Part shown: in pieces, positions 19,601 to 30,000 of the stretch
Layout: the number at the start of each line of letters is the position of its first letter
Position numbering within the stretch: position 1 is the first letter of the stretch
NCBI GenBank assembly: GCA_013360215.1
Contig: JABWCP010000002.1
Coordinates: 62,001-126,000 of the forward strand
Length of the DNA stretch: 64,000 nucleotides
Direction: 5' to 3'
From: a bacterium
GTDB taxonomy: Bacteria > CLD3 > SB21
The notes under the pieces: generated by a model
What the model was told of the DNA's origin: nothing
Database searches by the model: none
What the model saw: only the letters and a program-made list of their open reading frames with translations
Program-made: the position numbers and the translations under genes

Positions 19601-19806
19601 AAATAGAAGATAATGGTATCGGTATTCCTGAAGCCGTGCTTCCGAGAATATTTGAACCTTTTTTTACCACGCGCACGATCGGTAAAGGAAAAGGGCTTGG
19701 CCTCTCGGAAGCCTATGCCGTAATTAAGAAACATCATGGTAATATAGAAGTAACGAGCAAAACGCGAAAAGGTACGCGCGTAATCATCACTTTGCCGTCG
19801 GTTTAA
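16693..19806 (+). CDS. Propeller/Y_Y_Y sensor histidine kinase 1 (no receiver or DNA-binding domain)
   Basis: This 1037-aa kinase has a signal sequence, two-component-regulator propeller repeats (about 25-600; for example GLPANGVNSVFVDNNFNLWLG) and a Y_Y_Y domain (about 650-725). A TM helix (about 735-757) and a short coiled coil precede HisKA with phospho-acceptor His803 (MHEINNPLTFI) and HATPase_c (DNGIGIPEAVLPRIFEPFF, GKGLGLSEAYAV). Such propellers sense extracytoplasmic ligands, in Bacteroidota often glycans. Unlike hybrid systems it ends after the ATPase, so a separate response regulator is needed and none is adjacent. The start is GTG. It is a paralogue of the kinase at 30511. Confidence 0.92.
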   Translation: MIKSVITYCGFTFLFVFGSTVYSQNMVKGLPVIEHYAPQTYGAGVDNFCFVQDKRGFIYVANGSGVLEYDGIQWRLIPLENRAAASWLTISPEGTIFVASLGEFGCLVPDSSGFLKYQSLVNRQTHPQLKFQTFWEMCASSQATYLRSYRHLVRYKNGSIKVWPADGDGFDIMGMVYDTIYTRIKHETIVRIIGDSLVPLPGGDFFKEIKINGFLPYQKNKLLIATRKDGLFIYDAGQIKSLKTEADDYLKKYFVYDTRQLPDGGYVIATLQGGVVLFDEDLRVKQIIDETSGLPANGVNSVFVDNNFNLWLGHSYHGITRIEIHTPLTLLNASTGINGRVKRMLRHKGTLYVMTNSGLFRLTEKGNAYHFESLHSGAPYYFDMFVTHGRLLISTGNGILEVKDDNVLTHTPVYTYAVLNSNRDSNIVYASEGLGMTIYRVGKSEKWELVKTISSVKVAVRTMAYDEYGDLWLGTEYEGLGRMQINKKDHLPDTVEFFDSKLGLPAGEISVWSTGAAPLFSGHDGFYKFSRQHHRFNKLSETEMAMHRENSEYWIGLNQGRWKITPMALQIMPEKTIINRLRAIKNAVDFIYWRDTDGTEWYGGDFLIAKHKPQPQTLLPERPTVVLRRVMQGLEVIFSDDEIKRNHQIVFESEPTQPIRFEFTAPVFEMRPQFQTRIIGLNEQWESWGNDPVRLYERIPAGNYRFEVRARDHFGRISEITGADFVVNPPWYLTHTMLMLFALVIIALVWLFIRYREHRLKQMNQELERLVEDRTRALKAKEAQLIQSEKMAALGQMVGGVMHEINNPLTFIQPNLEYVQLNLKKFISDIAANPVTENRQAEIREFERDTINALKSSAKGAERIRDIVSSLKSFSAYGKNQVMDVRLDHQLSGVVDLIFNQNNDIRFIRSFNDTRFVRIDTMEVMQCVVGILNNAVAAVHDALAEKILSQENAEIRILTMDGPDQTVILQIEDNGIGIPEAVLPRIFEPFFTTRTIGKGKGLGLSEAYAVIKKHHGNIEVTSKTRKGTRVIITLPSV

Positions 19807-19902
19807 TGCTATGAAATTTATTGGAACCTTGTAATATAATCTTTCGTACAACCTTAATTCCTAATTCGGTATTTATTTTTTGATCAAGAATCGGAGAAAC
19901 GC

Positions 19903-21039
19903 ATGCGTCTAATTACTTGGATTTTATTGTTTATCTGTTTTGTTTTTAGTGATAGCATAGCTCAAACATTAACCTTTGAGGAATATGAACCGCCTTCCAC
20001 GTTGGTTGTGCCCGAAAATTTTAGATACCAATCAAAATATCCTTTCATTGATGTGCACAATCATCAGTTTGAAATGCCCACACAGGATTTAAAATACCTG
20101 ACCAAACAAATGGACAGTCTCAATATGGCTGTGATGGTCAATCTGAGCGGGCGCGGTTTTAAAAGAGAACAAAATAAGGACGGTTCATTCCGTTTCGGAC
20201 TTCAAGATGGAAGCTATTTGAAGGGAGCTATAGAGAACGCCCGTAAAAATGTTCCCGGTCGTTTGATGGTTTTTACCAATGTCAATTTTGGAGGTATTGA
20301 TGAACCCACTTGGAGCGCCGAAGCCGTACGTCAATTGGAAGAAGATGTCAAAAATGGCGCATGTGGTTTGAAAATATATAAAAACCTTGGTATGACTTTT
20401 AAAGATTCGAGCGGTAATATCATAGCTGTAGATGATCCGCGAATTGATCCGATCTGGAAAAAGGCAGGGGAATTAGGAATACCGGTACTTATTCACTCGG
20501 CAGACCCATTTCAGTTTTGGCAACCCTGGGATAAAAACAATGAGCGATGGCTCGAACTCAAAGAGCGTCCCGATCGTAAACGAGATTCGAGCAAGGAACC
20601 TTCGTTTGAGAGTATTATTGCCGCACAACATCGTGTCTTCAAAAAACATCCCAAAACTATTTTTATTAACGCGCATTTAGGATGGATGGGCAATGATCTT
20701 GCGAAATTCGGCAAACTCATGGATTCGCTCCCCAATATGTACACGGAGATCGGTGCTGTATTGGCAGAGATCGGCCGTCAACCGCGTCAGGCGAGGGAAT
20801 GGTTTATCAAATACCAGGATCGCGTGCTTTTCGGTAAAGATTCATGGAATCCTCAGGAGTATTCCACCTATTTCAGAGTTTTAGAAACAAACGATGAATA
20901 CTTTGATTATTATCGTCGTCGTCATGCTTATTGGAAAATGTATGGTCTCGGACTTCCTGATGATGTCTTAAAAAAATTATATTATAAAAACGCGTTACGC
21001 ATTATACCGGGCATAGACAAATCGCTATTTCCTAAATAG
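19903..21039 (+). CDS. Exported amidohydrolase-family (Amidohydro_2) protein
   Basis: This 378-aa TIM-barrel metal-dependent hydrolase has a signal peptide (ending DSIAQ). Metal and active-site signatures are DVHNH near residue 48 (PFIDVHNHQFEMP), CGLKIYKNLG (the strand-4 lysine region), PVLIHSADPFQFW, FINAHLGWMG and VLFGKDSWNP with the final Asp. The substrate is not evident; relatives include decarboxylases and lactonases. CGGAGAAACGC precedes the ATG. It lies 96 nt after the kinase and is followed by a terminator. Confidence 0.88.
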   Translation: MRLITWILLFICFVFSDSIAQTLTFEEYEPPSTLVVPENFRYQSKYPFIDVHNHQFEMPTQDLKYLTKQMDSLNMAVMVNLSGRGFKREQNKDGSFRFGLQDGSYLKGAIENARKNVPGRLMVFTNVNFGGIDEPTWSAEAVRQLEEDVKNGACGLKIYKNLGMTFKDSSGNIIAVDDPRIDPIWKKAGELGIPVLIHSADPFQFWQPWDKNNERWLELKERPDRKRDSSKEPSFESIIAAQHRVFKKHPKTIFINAHLGWMGNDLAKFGKLMDSLPNMYTEIGAVLAEIGRQPRQAREWFIKYQDRVLFGKDSWNPQEYSTYFRVLETNDEYFDYYRRRHAYWKMYGLGLPDDVLKKLYYKNALRIIPGIDKSLFPK

Positions 21040-21068
21040 AAGCATTGAATTTTATAATTTGAACATTC

Positions 21069-21104
21069 AAAAGCATCGCGATAACAATGCGATGCTTTTT
21101 TGTA
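21069..21104 (+). terminator. Rho-independent terminator
   Basis: An 11-bp stem AAAAGCATCGC/GCGATGCTTTT (21069-21079, 21089-21099) with a 9-nt loop and T tract, 30 bp after the amidohydrolase stop. Confidence 0.92.
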
Positions 21105-21272
21105 TAAAAACGGTTATTTCTTACGTTTATTGAAACTTTTTATTAAAACCACCGTTTATCCTCCCAACCGACAGCTTTCCTTATAGTTTGTTTTCATTAC
21201 CGATCAAATAAGTGTCTTACTGAATCGTCTGAATTTGTACATAACACTACAATTTATACCAAAGGATACGGT

Positions 21273-23273
21273 ATGCGCCGCACAATGCTTCTATTATTTG
21301 TATGCATTGCAACAATGGCTCAAGCACAGGATTTACCGGAGATTGACGGCTTTATAAGAGAGGGAGAGTGGTCAGACGCAACCGTTTTTTCAGATTTTCA
21401 TTTGATTTCACCCCGATCTACCGAAAAATATTACGATAGCACGATCGTGTACATAAAACAGTCATCCGATGCCTTGTTTTTTGCCATTCGTTTTTGGCCC
21501 AAAGGACGCGTTATATCTCAATCGTTTGTGCGCGATCGCAGTTCGGATGAAGAAAATGAATTTTTTATTCTTTTAGATTTGGAAAACAAACGGCAAAACG
21601 GATATTTTTTTGCTTTCAATTTTCTCGGTAATCAGCGCGATATGCGCATGTATAATCAACGCCAAATGTCGCAAGAATGGGATTGGAATTGGCAAAACAA
21701 ATCTACGATTTTTGAAGACGCCACGCCGGATAAGCCTGGATACATTGAGACGGAAGTACGAATACCTGTGGATAAACTGCAAAATAAAAACCCAAACACC
21801 ATCGGTATTGATGTACAGCTTTTTGCCTATAAACAAGATGGTACCAGTTATTTTTATTCGATCAGCCCTGAAAGCGAGTTATTATCACTCAAAGGGCCGT
21901 ATCAAATGCATATATCGCCTTTTGTGGAACGGGCTAACATAAACATGAGCGCTATACCTTATGCCGTAGGATACACGTTTACGGATTCTTCATACGAAGC
22001 ACGTGTTGGTGGCGAATTTAGTGTAAGTATGGATCGCCATACGCTTAAAGGTACATATAATACAGACGCATCGACATTAGAAGCGGATCCTTTCGTTTTT
22101 TCGTTTTACAAACGTAAAGTTTCTCTAGCCGAAAAACGCCCATTTTTCAGTCGTGATCTGGATGTGTACCGATCACCGATAAGTTTGCTTTATACCCGCG
22201 GTATAGCCGATATCAACTATGGTGCCAATTATACATTTCGCAGTAATACGCTCAAAGCCGGTGCATTTTATGTAGAAGAAGAGCCGATCCTCGGGGACAC
22301 TACGCATAATATAAGGCGTTTTATGGCCGTTCGACCTAATGTGGTAACCAAATTTGTCAATTTTGGCGGAACCTTTATCCATAACGAACAAACGGACGGA
22401 CCGTCGGAAACGATAATAAGCGGTGATGCGCGTGTGGATCTTCCGTCCCGTTGGATTTTTGTGCCACAGTTGGCAACCAACAAAGACGGATATGCTTCTA
22501 AAGCGTACTTGTATTACGAATTTAACCCTGCGGGCGGACCGTATGCTGATTTTTCATACACTCGATTTGGAAAAAAATTTGATGGAAGGACAGTAATAAA
22601 TCTTTTCGGTAAAAATTACGACGAAATATCCAATTCGGTCGGTTATAATTTCATATACAACCGTTCCTATTTTCATCAGATGAATGCACGTGTCGAATTT
22701 TACAAAGCCGAATCACTAGATCGTGATTTTATGTTGCAGCGCAATATCAACGGCAACTTCTTCTACAAAGTCAACGATTGGTTAAGCGTCAATCATTATG
22801 CTGAAATAAGTAATGCCGATGAAGCCCTAAGCGATACGACCAAAAAAAATCACGATGATTATTCGCAAAAGCACGAAGCTAAAATTTTGATAGGAAATAA
22901 CGCAATTGTTTTGGGCTATAAAGAAGGTACATATTATGGACGGAAGTTACGTAACCCGTATGCGTCGTACGAATCCATGTTTTTTTCCAGAGTTGGCGTA
23001 TCCGCTACGGCGTTTCTTGTCGAAAATGAAGCGCGTATATTTAGCGCAAAAATAAATTACCGTATCATGCCTAAGCTATTTTTAAGATCATTGTATCAAT
23101 GGAAAAGTGAAAAAGGCAATTCCAATAAATACGATAATTTTCAATCATGGAACAGCATGCTCCAGTACGAATTTTTTGCAGGAAGTAATTTGTACTTAGT
23201 GCTCAATCTTCAGGGTGAAGACTTGGAGTATGTCGGTAGGTATTGCAAACTCGCTTACGAATTTAATTTCTAG
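21273..23273 (+). CDS. CBM9-like domain / outer-membrane barrel protein (DUF5916-type)
   Basis: The 666-aa exported protein has a signal peptide (ending MAQAQ) and then a carbohydrate-binding-family-9-like sandwich (about 22-205: PEIDGFIREGEWSDA ... FFAIRFWPKGR ... GYIETEVRIPVDKL). The rest is amphipathic beta-strand sequence ending YCKLAYEFNF with a C-terminal Phe, as in outer-membrane barrels. This is the layout of DUF5916/CBM9-like proteins common in the FCB group. The ligand is not known. It converges on the minus-strand gene with only 3 bp between stops. Confidence 0.8.
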   Translation: MRRTMLLLFVCIATMAQAQDLPEIDGFIREGEWSDATVFSDFHLISPRSTEKYYDSTIVYIKQSSDALFFAIRFWPKGRVISQSFVRDRSSDEENEFFILLDLENKRQNGYFFAFNFLGNQRDMRMYNQRQMSQEWDWNWQNKSTIFEDATPDKPGYIETEVRIPVDKLQNKNPNTIGIDVQLFAYKQDGTSYFYSISPESELLSLKGPYQMHISPFVERANINMSAIPYAVGYTFTDSSYEARVGGEFSVSMDRHTLKGTYNTDASTLEADPFVFSFYKRKVSLAEKRPFFSRDLDVYRSPISLLYTRGIADINYGANYTFRSNTLKAGAFYVEEEPILGDTTHNIRRFMAVRPNVVTKFVNFGGTFIHNEQTDGPSETIISGDARVDLPSRWIFVPQLATNKDGYASKAYLYYEFNPAGGPYADFSYTRFGKKFDGRTVINLFGKNYDEISNSVGYNFIYNRSYFHQMNARVEFYKAESLDRDFMLQRNINGNFFYKVNDWLSVNHYAEISNADEALSDTTKKNHDDYSQKHEAKILIGNNAIVLGYKEGTYYGRKLRNPYASYESMFFSRVGVSATAFLVENEARIFSAKINYRIMPKLFLRSLYQWKSEKGNSNKYDNFQSWNSMLQYEFFAGSNLYLVLNLQGEDLEYVGRYCKLAYEFNF

Positions 23274-23276
23274 TAA

Positions 23277-23777
23277 CTATTGGGACGAACGATGCATGCG
23301 GGACATGCGCAGGATCCAGTCCCGGCTTTGTTCCCGATGCATAAAATAACCGATTTCTAAAATGTTACCGTCCGGAGCACGGAGTCCCTTCATAAGCGAA
23401 GTTTTACCTATGGAAGCAACCGGTAAAACAACGCCGATATGTTTAAGCCCGGATTGCGCCGCTTTTGAAAGCCACTCGTTGCGAAGCCAGGCTTGATCAT
23501 CGCTGTCAAGTACGGTCAGGAGTTCGAAATCAGCATGTAATGCGACACTGCGACGGTTTTTAACGTGTTGTAACGCCACATCAAATGCCGTACGAAACGC
23601 GCCGGTGGCTGAAAATTTTTTCCAGACTATTTCCGGTAACATCGGCCCGGAAAGCCATCGTACCGACATGAATAAATCATCATGAAGGGCAACGATCCCA
23701 TCGTTTGAATCCGGTTGTTGCAAGGGTTGTAAAAGTTTGATAAACGGTTTACCGCACAATATCAAAAAAACAAACAA
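23277..23777 (-). CDS. Small STAS/SEC14-like (SpoIIAA-like) protein, start uncertain
   Basis: The 166-aa reading has a core (FELLTVLDSDDQAWLRNEW, SGLKHIGVVLP) that resembles the SpoIIAA-like STAS/SEC14 family of Bacteroidota, whose members are thought to bind lipids or act in signalling. Homologues start close to a strand like LHDDLFMSVRW. Here the only upstream codons that could initiate are TTG, so the true start may be near 23777 (TTG), or the N-terminus may be partly broken. There is no convincing ribosome-binding site. It is the only minus-strand gene in a 29-kb + strand block. Confidence 0.65.
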   Translation of the reverse strand: MFVFLILCGKPFIKLLQPLQQPDSNDGIVALHDDLFMSVRWLSGPMLPEIVWKKFSATGAFRTAFDVALQHVKNRRSVALHADFELLTVLDSDDQAWLRNEWLSKAAQSGLKHIGVVLPVASIGKTSLMKGLRAPDGNILEIGYFMHREQSRDWILRMSRMHRSSQ

Positions 23778-23926
23778 ACTAAAGCAATACCCGATTTGGG
23801 TGATACGAAAATTTTTATATCATTCCTTTTAGTTTTGAAAATCGGCGTGTATATTGGTTTTAGTAATTTCACTTCTTTTAAAAATCGAACCCGTTTCCTT
23901 AACCCTTTATCACAGGAATATTATTC

Positions 23927-26900
23927 ATGCGACACCTACGCCATTCGTTGATGACCGCACTGAGTATTCTCATAGTATGTTCTGATTACGCAACAGCTCA
24001 AAATTTTGAAAAGGATGTTGCGGCAGCCTTTCGATGGCGCATGATCGGACCCTTTCGTGGCGGACGAACTGTCGGCGCCGTCGGCGTGCGTCAACAACCG
24101 AATGTATTTTACATCGGTGTTAATAATGGCGGCGTTTGGAAAACGGAAGATTTTGGCCGAACATGGTTCCCGATATTTGACGATCAGCCGACCGGTTCCA
24201 TAGGCGATATCGTCGTGGCGCCTTCGGATCCTAATATTTTATATGTGGGCAGCGGCGAAGGTTTGCAACGTCCCGATTTATCGGTCGGTGACGGCGTTTA
24301 TAAATCAACGGATGCCGGTAAAACATGGAAACATACCGGATTGCGTGATGGTCAACAAATCGGCGGATTGGCGATAGATCCCGAGGATCCCAATCGCGTT
24401 TTTGCCGCCGTATTAGGCCACCCGTACGGCGCAAATACGGAACGTGGTGTTTTTAGGACGATTAACGGCGGTGCATCGTGGGAAAAAGTTTTATATATCG
24501 ATGAAAATACCGGCGCCATTCAGGTAACTCTGGACCCCAAAGATTCTAAAACCGTCTATGCTACACTTTGGGCCGCCAGGCAAGGTCCATGGGAAAACGG
24601 TTCCTGGCAAGGGCCCGCAAGCGGTCTGTACAAATCGACCGATGGCGGTACAACTTGGAAGAAGCTCACGCAAGGTCTGCCTACCACCAAAGAAGGGCTC
24701 GGGCGTATCGGTTTTTGTATCGCACCGAGTTTATCATCCCGCTTATATGCAACCGTTGATTCCCCGGAAAAAGGCGGAATATACCGATCAGATGATGGCG
24801 GTAATTCATGGCGTTTGATGAACCCGGATAATCGTCTTTGGGGACGCGGTGGAGACTTTGCCGAAGTCAAAGTAGATCCGCGTAATCCGGATATCGTTTA
24901 CTCTGCGAACGTAGCATTTTGGAAATCCACCGACGGGGGCAAAAACTGGACGTGCGTACGAGGAGCGCCGGGCGGGGATGATTATCACCGTATATGGATC
25001 AATCAGGATAATCCGGATATTATGCTTTTGGCCGCCGATCAAGGTGCGATCATCACTGTTAACGGAGGCAAAACTTATTCATCGTGGTACAATCAGCCGA
25101 CAGCACAGTTTTACCATGTGTCAACGGATAACGCATTTCCTTACAACGTTCTCGGAGGTCAACAGGAAAGCGGATCAGCCAGCGTAAGTTCACGTGGTCA
25201 TGGCGGACAAATAACGTACCGCGATTGGTTGCCCGTCGGCGTCGAAGAGTGGGGATATGTGGCCGCTGATCCTCTTAATCCGGACTTGGTCTACGGCGGA
25301 AAATTAACCAAATACGATCGTAAAACCGGCCATACCCAATCCGTCGGTCCTTTTCCGACAGGTCATTATCAACCCAATCGCAGTCCGTATCGTTTTTTGA
25401 GAACGGCTCCGGTTATTTTTTCTCAAGCGGATCCTACGGCTTTATATTACGCGGGTAATGTATTATTCAAGTCACAGGATGGCGGACACGCGTGGCGGGT
25501 TATCAGTCCCGATCTTTCGCGTGAGTCATGGGATGTTCCAAAAAGCATTGGTGTATATACTACCGAATCTATGAAAACCATGCCGCGTCGCGGTGTGATC
25601 TATACTGTCGCACCTTCGCCCTTGGACTCGTCGGTGATATGGGCTGGTACGGACGACGGCTTAATCCATATAACCCGGGATGGCGGTAAAACATGGCAAA
25701 ACGTAACCCCAACTGAAATTACCTCATGGAGCAAGATTTCACTTATAGATGCGGGTCATTTTGATGTCAATACGGCCTACGTTGCGGTCAATCGCATTCG
25801 TTTGGATGATATGAAGCCGTACATTTATAAAACGCACGACGGTGGAAAAACATGGATCAAAATAGTCGAAGGGTTGCCCGATGACCCAATTAACGCCGTT
25901 CGCGAAGATCACATCAAAGAAGGTTTGCTTATATGCGGGTCTGAACGGGCAGTCTATGCTTCCGTCAATGATGGCCAAAATTGGATTAGCCTTCGAAATA
26001 ACATGCCTGCTACTTCTATTCGTGATGTTGTAATCAAAGACAACGATATCGTTGCAGGTACGCACGGGCGTTCGTTTTGGATCATGGATGACATAATGCC
26101 TCTTCGCCACATCACCGAAGTATCACGTCAAGCACCGGTATGGCTTTTCAAACCATCTAACGCGTACCGTGTTCGTTGGAATCTGTATACCGATACACCG
26201 CTGCCGCAGGAAGAGCCGGCGGGCGAAAATCCTCCGGATGGAGCAATCATCTATTATCATCTAAAGCAGGATGCGCAAACCCCAGTAGTCATCGAAATTA
26301 AAAATTCGCGTGGTGAAGTCGTACGGCGTTTTTCGAGCAATGATTCGACCCCTATGTCACGGAATAATAATTTCCCATCATACTGGCTTGCATCGCCACA
26401 ACGTGTTTCCGCCAAAGCCGGATCGCATCGCCTGATATGGGATCTTCGTCATAGTCCATTGCCGACAGAGCCGGAATTTTCCATTGCCGCAATTTATGGT
26501 AAGACTACACCTGCGCCGACATCGCCATTGGTCATGCCCGGTTTTTATTCTGTCGTCATTTCAGCTAACGGGTTAACCATGGGTGAAAGTTTAACCCTCG
26601 TCATGGATCCGCGTGTACGGATGACGGACACGGAAATAAAAGATCAATTTGATCTGTCAATGCGGTGCTACGAAATAAGAAAAAAAGGAATGCTTGTTAC
26701 TCGACACATTCAGTCGTGGCGTGCCCAAGCTGATAAATATATGGGGCGGTTAAAAAGTAATTCGAGTGAAATCAAAAAATTTTTAGGTTACATAGATGCT
26801 GTCGAAAAAGGTAACGCCTCTACCGGCGATAAAGGGTTGCAAACTATTATGCAATCAACAACCAATATGTTTGACGTAATACAACATGCCGACATGCCAC

Positions 26901-27049
26901 CAACCGCGGCAATGTACAATACCGTTCGCGAAACTGAAAAGAGTTGGGAAAAACTAACGGCTGAATGGGAAAAACTAAAAACCGTGCATCTTGATGCCGT
27001 AAATAAGCATTTAATAAAACTTAAATGGCCTGAAATATCAAACCCATGA
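23927..27049 (+). CDS. Exported BNR/sortilin-like propeller protein 1
   Basis: The 1040-aa protein has a signal peptide (ending YATAQ), then a large beta-propeller region with many Asp-box motifs (S/T-x-D-x-G-x-T-W: KSTDAGKTW, KSTDGGTTW, RSDDGGNSW, ITRDGGKTW, KTHDGGKTW). The last 250 or so residues lack Asp boxes and begin in a beta-rich segment (VVIEIKNSRGEVVRRF) that ends in helices. It matches the VPS10/sortilin-N or WD40/YVTN/BNR-like family, annotated loosely as glycosyl hydrolase. Catalytic sialidase residues are not identifiable, so hydrolase activity should not be assumed. It is a tandem paralogue of the next gene. Confidence 0.88.
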   Translation: MRHLRHSLMTALSILIVCSDYATAQNFEKDVAAAFRWRMIGPFRGGRTVGAVGVRQQPNVFYIGVNNGGVWKTEDFGRTWFPIFDDQPTGSIGDIVVAPSDPNILYVGSGEGLQRPDLSVGDGVYKSTDAGKTWKHTGLRDGQQIGGLAIDPEDPNRVFAAVLGHPYGANTERGVFRTINGGASWEKVLYIDENTGAIQVTLDPKDSKTVYATLWAARQGPWENGSWQGPASGLYKSTDGGTTWKKLTQGLPTTKEGLGRIGFCIAPSLSSRLYATVDSPEKGGIYRSDDGGNSWRLMNPDNRLWGRGGDFAEVKVDPRNPDIVYSANVAFWKSTDGGKNWTCVRGAPGGDDYHRIWINQDNPDIMLLAADQGAIITVNGGKTYSSWYNQPTAQFYHVSTDNAFPYNVLGGQQESGSASVSSRGHGGQITYRDWLPVGVEEWGYVAADPLNPDLVYGGKLTKYDRKTGHTQSVGPFPTGHYQPNRSPYRFLRTAPVIFSQADPTALYYAGNVLFKSQDGGHAWRVISPDLSRESWDVPKSIGVYTTESMKTMPRRGVIYTVAPSPLDSSVIWAGTDDGLIHITRDGGKTWQNVTPTEITSWSKISLIDAGHFDVNTAYVAVNRIRLDDMKPYIYKTHDGGKTWIKIVEGLPDDPINAVREDHIKEGLLICGSERAVYASVNDGQNWISLRNNMPATSIRDVVIKDNDIVAGTHGRSFWIMDDIMPLRHITEVSRQAPVWLFKPSNAYRVRWNLYTDTPLPQEEPAGENPPDGAIIYYHLKQDAQTPVVIEIKNSRGEVVRRFSSNDSTPMSRNNNFPSYWLASPQRVSAKAGSHRLIWDLRHSPLPTEPEFSIAAIYGKTTPAPTSPLVMPGFYSVVISANGLTMGESLTLVMDPRVRMTDTEIKDQFDLSMRCYEIRKKGMLVTRHIQSWRAQADKYMGRLKSNSSEIKKFLGYIDAVEKGNASTGDKGLQTIMQSTTNMFDVIQHADMPPTAAMYNTVRETEKSWEKLTAEWEKLKTVHLDAVNKHLIKLKWPEISNP

Positions 27050-27097
27050 TATCAATTTGATCATTATTCATCATTCATTTAAAATCGGAGAATTACT

Positions 27098-30000
27098 ATG
27101 AATGTACGCGTTTGGTTCGTGTTATGTACAATGCTGCTTTCAGCGCAAGGCATTGCGCAAAAGAAAGCTACCGAAACTAAAGATCCCATGCCTTCTTCAA
27201 CCTTTGGAGGACTCAAGTTCCGTAGTGTCGGTCCTGCTCTGACAAGCGGTCGTGTGGCAGACTTCGCTGTCAATCCTAAAAATATTTTCGAATATTATGT
27301 TGCGGTTGCATCCGGCGGTGTCTGGAAAACAACCAATGCCGGTGTGACTTACGAACCTGTATTTGACGGCGAAGGGTCATACTCCATAGGCTGTGTTGCG
27401 ATTGATCCTTCCAATCCTAATGTGGTATGGGTTGGCAGCGGAGAGAATAACAACCAAAGATCGGTGGCGTACGGCGATGGTATATACAAATCTGTGGACG
27501 GGGGAAAGTCCTGGACCAATATGGGTCTTAAAAATTCAGAACATATCGGTCGTATCGCCATTGATCCCAATAATTCAGACATCGTTTACGTAGCGGCATA
27601 TGGTCCGGTTTGGAGTGCCGGCGGTGATCGTGGTATTTACAAAACGACAGACGGCGGTAAAACGTGGAAGGCCGTTCTCACGGTCAGCGAAAACACCGGA
27701 TTCAATGAAGTGATCATGGATCCGCGTAACTCCAATGTACTCTATGCGGCAGCCCATCAACGCCGCAGAACCGTTTTCACTTACATCGGCGGCGGTCCCG
27801 AGTCTGCGTTGTACAAATCTACAGATGGCGGTGCCAACTGGCGTAAAATCAATTCCGGTTTGCCCACGGTAGATCTCGGTCGCATCGGAATCGCCATTTC
27901 ACCGGTTAATCCCGACGTGTTGTATGCGATCGTTGAAGCCGCCGAAGGAAAAAGCGGCGTCTACCGTTCCGATAATCGTGGTGAAAGCTGGGAAAAACGT
28001 GGAAATAATTCCTCATCCGGAAATTATTATCAGGAAATTTTTTGCGATCCACAAAATATAGACAAAGTTTATTATGTGGATTTTTTTGTAATGGTATCTT
28101 TGGACGGAGGAAAATCTTTTAATCCAATCGGTGAAAAATACAAACACGTAGACAATCACGCGCTTTGGATCAACCCAGCCAATACCGGCCATATGCGTGT
28201 CGGTTGTGATGGCGGCATATACGAAACATACGATAACGGTGCAAATTGGGAATATAAATGGAATCTTCCTGTAACGCAGTTTTACAAAGTGGCCACAGAC
28301 AACGCCACACCGTTTTATTATATCTACGGCGGTACGCAAGACAATAACAGCATCGGCGGACCTTCGCGCACACTAAGCGCCAATGGCATCATCAACACGG
28401 ATTGGTTTATAACCAATGAAGGCGACGGTTTTGAATCGCAAATAGATCCTTTTGATGCCAATATCGTGTACGCACAATCGCAATACGGCGGACTTGTGCG
28501 CTACGATAAAAAGAGCGGGGAAGTCATTGACATCAAACCGGTCGAAGGGGAAAACGAACCGGGATTGCGTTGGAATTGGGATGCTCCGCTGCTGGTGTCT
28601 CGTCACAAAGCCAATCGTGTGTATTTCGGAGCCAATATCCTTTTCCGAAGTGATGACCGTGGTCATTCATGGAAAGCGATTAGTAAAGACATGAGCCGCG
28701 GTTTGGATCGCAATAAGTTATCCGTAATGGGACGTGTTTGGAGTATTGACGCTGTAGCTAAAAACGGCTCAACGGATATTTACGGTCAGCTCGTAAGTAT
28801 CGCCGAATCACCGTTGGACGAGAATGTTCTTTATACCGGCACAGATGATGGGCTTATCCATGTATCGCGTGACGGCGGCGCATCTTGGACTGTCGTGGAC
28901 AATATTCCCGGAGTTCCTGAACGCACGTATGTCAATCAAATCATCGCAAGCCAACATGATAAAGGAACGGTATACGCGATTTTCAATCATCATCGCTACG
29001 GTGATTTCAAACCGTATATCTTCCGTAGCCGTGATTTTGGAAAAACGTGGTCGGCCATTCAAAACAACTTGCCGGAACGCGGATCAGTTTATTGCGTAGG
29101 TGAGGATCATGTGCGCGCTGATTTGTTATTCGTAGGAACGGAATTTGGTGTGTTTTTTACGATTGACGGCGGCCAGAAATGGGTGCAACTCAAATCAGGG
29201 CTACCGACAATAGCTGTTCGTGATCTTGAAATTCAACGTCGCGAAAATGATCTTGTCCTCGGTACGTTCGGTCGTGGGTTCTATGTACTCGATGATTACA
29301 CGCCCCTTCGTCATCTCAAAAAAGAAGACCTTTCCAAAGAAGCTATGCTTTATCCTGTAAAAGATGCGTTGATGTTTTCCGAATCACGCCCGTTGGGACT
29401 TAGCGAAAAATCATACATGGGTGAAAATCTATTTAGTACCCCTAATCCGACAGTCGGCGCTGTGTTTACGTATTATCTGGCCGAAGACATCAAAACGGTC
29501 AAAGAAAAACGCCGCGCTTCAGAAAAAGAAAAGGCTTCCAAAGGCGAATCGGTATTTTATCCGCCTATGGATTCACTCAAAACAGAGGAACTGCAAACTG
29601 AACCGACGTTGGTTTTTACGATTAAAGATGATGGCGGACGTATCGTACGCCGCCTCAAGGCACCGGCCAAAAAAGGTATGAATCGTATTACTTGGGATTT
29701 CCGTTATCCATCGCCGGGCCCGGTTACTTTTAATACCCCCGTGTCATATAATTTTTATGATGTTCTTGAAAAAGGCCACGTCGCCATGCCTGGAAATTAT
29801 AGTGTCACGATGGGTAAAATCGAAGATGGTAAATATACGGAATTGACTCCGGCACAATCCTTTAAGGCTGTTGCTTTGAATGCATCTGCATTGTCGGCCA
29901 CGGACAAAAATGCATTTGATACGTTTGCGAAATCTGTCTCGGATTGGCGTCGTCAAATCAGTTCCGCCGATGCGTATCGCGGTGAATTGGCAGGTAAAAT

